The notes under the pieces were generated by a model, which did no database searches, was not told the DNA's origin, and saw nothing but the letters and a program-made list of their open reading frames with translations. A DNA stretch of 64,000 bases, taken from assembly GCF_040537815.1 (NCBI RefSeq), contig NZ_JBEWSZ010000003.1:62001-126000 (forward strand), written 5' to 3'. This DNA comes from Mesorhizobium shangrilense (GTDB lineage Bacteria; Pseudomonadota; Alphaproteobacteria; Rhizobiales; Rhizobiaceae). The translations under genes were made by a program, and so were the position numbers. This document shows, in pieces, positions 62,600 through 64,000 of the stretch (its first letter is position 1; every line of letters starts with the position of its first letter).

Positions 62600-63553
62600 A
62601 TGATTCGCCTCGATCCCGCGACCGCCAGTCCAGCCGCGCCGCCGACCGTCCCGACCTGGGCGCTCGCCGGCGGCGCGCCCAGCGACGCCGACGCCGCGTT
62701 CCACGCAGGCGCCGCACTGGCTTCAATCGACAGCCTTGCCCGCGCGCAGCCTGCCTGGGCCGGTGCCTGGCGCCAGCGGTTGGCGCTCAACTGCGCCGCT
62801 GCCAGCATGCGGCTTGCCGGCCGAGCCGAGGACGCGGCCGCCTTGCGCGATGCCTGGCAGCTGTGCCCGGCCGGCGCCGACTCCGGTCCCGCCGGCGCCA
62901 TCTATGGCGCATGGCGGCAGCTCGCCGTGCAGCCGCCCGCCGCCAGCGCCGATCGGCTCGGAAAGATTGTCGAGCAGCTTGGCCTCCATTGGGACGGCGC
63001 GGCGCTCGCTGTGGTGTGCACGGAGATCGAAAAACTGACGGGGTCGCGGCGGCCGGCGCCGTTCGCCGCCGCGGCGATCGCCACTCAAATTGTCGCCATT
63101 AGCCCCGATGCCGAGCTCTTCGCCTGGTGGCTGGCCGACCAGGTGCTGGCGCAAAGCCTGCGCTGGCCGCGGCCGCTGCCGCTCCTGATGGCGCGGGCTT
63201 TTGGCCCGGCCTTCCGCACAGAGACCGGCGGCAGCAAGCGGCTCCGACCCGGCGACAAAGGTTTTGAGCGCGCGGTCTGCGTCGCTCTGGTTCAGGCGGG
63301 GGCCGATGCCTGCCGGCTGGCCGCCGAGCTGTCACGCCGCGCCGAAAAACTCCTGGCCGTGGCGCCAAGGCTGCGCGCCAAGGGCGCCGGCGACGTGATC
63401 TTTCTGCTGCTCAACGAAGACGCCGTCTCCGGCTCGCTGACGACCAACAACCTGTCGCGTTTTGGCTCGCGTCGGCTGTTCGAACGGCTGCAACATCTGG
63501 AGGCCGTGCGAGAGCTGTCTGGCCGCACCAGTTTCCGGCTGTTTGGGCTATAA
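62600..63553 (+). CDS. DUF1403-family protein (right copy)
   Basis: This 317-residue paralogue of the protein at 48747 starts MIRLDPATASPAAPPTVPTW and shares GAALASIDSLARAQPAWAGA WRQRLALNCA, PAPFAAAAIATQIVAISPDA and KGAGDVIFLLLNEDAVSGSL, and the same end, FRLFGL. A short Arg/Gly/Lys-rich insertion (TGGSKRLRPGDKGFER) near residue 208 is not in the left copy. It is followed after 2 bases by scpB. Function is unknown. Confidence 0.85.
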   Translation: MIRLDPATASPAAPPTVPTWALAGGAPSDADAAFHAGAALASIDSLARAQPAWAGAWRQRLALNCAAASMRLAGRAEDAAALRDAWQLCPAGADSGPAGAIYGAWRQLAVQPPAASADRLGKIVEQLGLHWDGAALAVVCTEIEKLTGSRRPAPFAAAAIATQIVAISPDAELFAWWLADQVLAQSLRWPRPLPLLMARAFGPAFRTETGGSKRLRPGDKGFERAVCVALVQAGADACRLAAELSRRAEKLLAVAPRLRAKGAGDVIFLLLNEDAVSGSLTTNNLSRFGSRRLFERLQHLEAVRELSGRTSFRLFGL

Positions 63554-63555
63554 CG

Positions 63556-64000
63556 ATGAGCCAAGCGTCCGCCCGCCGCAAGTCGATCGATCAGCCAACG
63601 CTGCTTGACACCGAGCTAGATCACCTGCCGCCAGACCTGCGCTGGCGCGAGTGGATGGGCCGCGTCGAAGCGGTGATCTTTGCCGCCAGCGAACCGGTGA
63701 CACGTAGTGTCCTCGCGCGGGTGGTGGGGAAGAACTGCAATCTCGAGCTGATCATCGACGACATCCGCGCCGAACTCGCCGGCCGCCCCTATGATTTGGT
63801 GTCGGTCGCAGGCGGCTGGCAGCACCGGACTAAAAAGGCCTTTGGAGACATCATTCACGCCGCCTTTGGCACGGCCGGGAAGGGGACAAAAGAACTGTCG
63901 CAGTCGGAGGCGCTGGTCTTGATGTGCATTGCCTATTTCCAGCCGATCACGCGTGGCGAACTGTCCAGCTTCTTTGGCAAGGAGGTGTCGCGCGATCTGA
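63556..64000 (+). CDS. scpB: ScpB-like protein (right copy, runs off right edge)
   Basis: The visible 148 residues match the left copy closely: DLRWREWMGRVEAVIFAASE, VTRSVLARVVGKNCNLELII, LVSVAGGWQHRTKKAFGDII and LSQSEALVLMCIAYFQPITR then GELSSFFGKEVSRDL. The winged-helix pair is present as far as the window goes. It is the second gene of the DUF1403-scpB pair. Confidence 0.85.
   Translation, partial: MSQASARRKSIDQPTLLDTELDHLPPDLRWREWMGRVEAVIFAASEPVTRSVLARVVGKNCNLELIIDDIRAELAGRPYDLVSVAGGWQHRTKKAFGDIIHAAFGTAGKGTKELSQSEALVLMCIAYFQPITRGELSSFFGKEVSRDL

Noticed and set aside
1..64000. CRISPR arrays, tRNA or rRNA genes, nod boxes
   Set aside because: No regularly spaced short repeats, no cloverleaf or rRNA-like sequence and no nod-box match were seen on reading both strands. 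Absence by eye is not proof.

Overview
The window looks like accessory plasmid DNA of a legume-nodulating alphaproteobacterium of the Rhizobiales (Sinorhizobium, Rhizobium or Mesorhizobium type; I cannot narrow it further). The reasons are a complete repABC replication/partition operon with its counter-transcribed RNA, a decayed traI-trbB remnant diverging from it, a tts-box-controlled Ulp1-type type III effector (NopD-like), a SyrB-like protein, rhizobial PmtA, and catabolic clusters with the GC-rich codon use of that order. The window mixes intact operons with many gene fragments, frameshifts and internal deletions, but holds no intact insertion sequence.

Layout. 0-10.1 kb: start of a siderophore-type N-monooxygenase running off the left edge, a DoxX/LysR pair, a split transketolase plus SDR operon, and decayed sugar-catabolism genes (ABC ATPase, amidohydrolase, iolD, HpaI-type aldolase). 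10.4-25.6 kb: two related amino-acid clusters. Each has a Cys/Met-type PLP lyase, a PaiB-like flavin protein and a stand-alone tRNA-editing-type domain (AlaX-like in one, B3/B4 in the other). One cluster has a divergent MocR regulator and the other an XRE-cupin regulator. Between them lies an operon of a MOSC protein, a flavin/2Fe-2S reductase and an AceE-like E1. I read the whole block as a candidate island for using or detoxifying a toxic legume amino acid, with canavanine as the leading candidate. 25.7-27.7 kb: remnants of an ANTAR regulator, cbbQ and cbbO/norD. 27.8-31.1 kb: the NopD-like effector with its tts box. 31.3-40 kb: a frameshifted DUF309 gene, a double cold-shock-domain protein, PmtA, a frameshifted GGDEF/EAL protein, small unknowns and a SyrB-like gene. 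40.9-42.7 kb: hipBA with paired palindromes on both sides. 42.9-46.3 kb: a decayed EamA exporter, then cytochrome c, a gutted aioA and an intact aioB behind a sigma-54 promoter.

47-64 kb is the plasmid maintenance region. A module of scpB, a DUF1403 gene and a tyrosine recombinase occurs twice in inverted orientation (48.0-50.9 kb and 60.7-64.0 kb, the second running off the right edge). The two copies bracket repABC, two parS-like sites, Fic, RES/Xre and a third, broken recombinase beside a fragment of a second repC. In the right copy, vapBC sits in one overlapping operon with the recombinase. Four toxin-antitoxin pairs (hipBA, PIN/antitoxin, RES/Xre, vapBC) and a Fic protein lie within about 22 kb.

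All functional calls rest on reading translated sequence and motifs by eye. No search or alignment was run.
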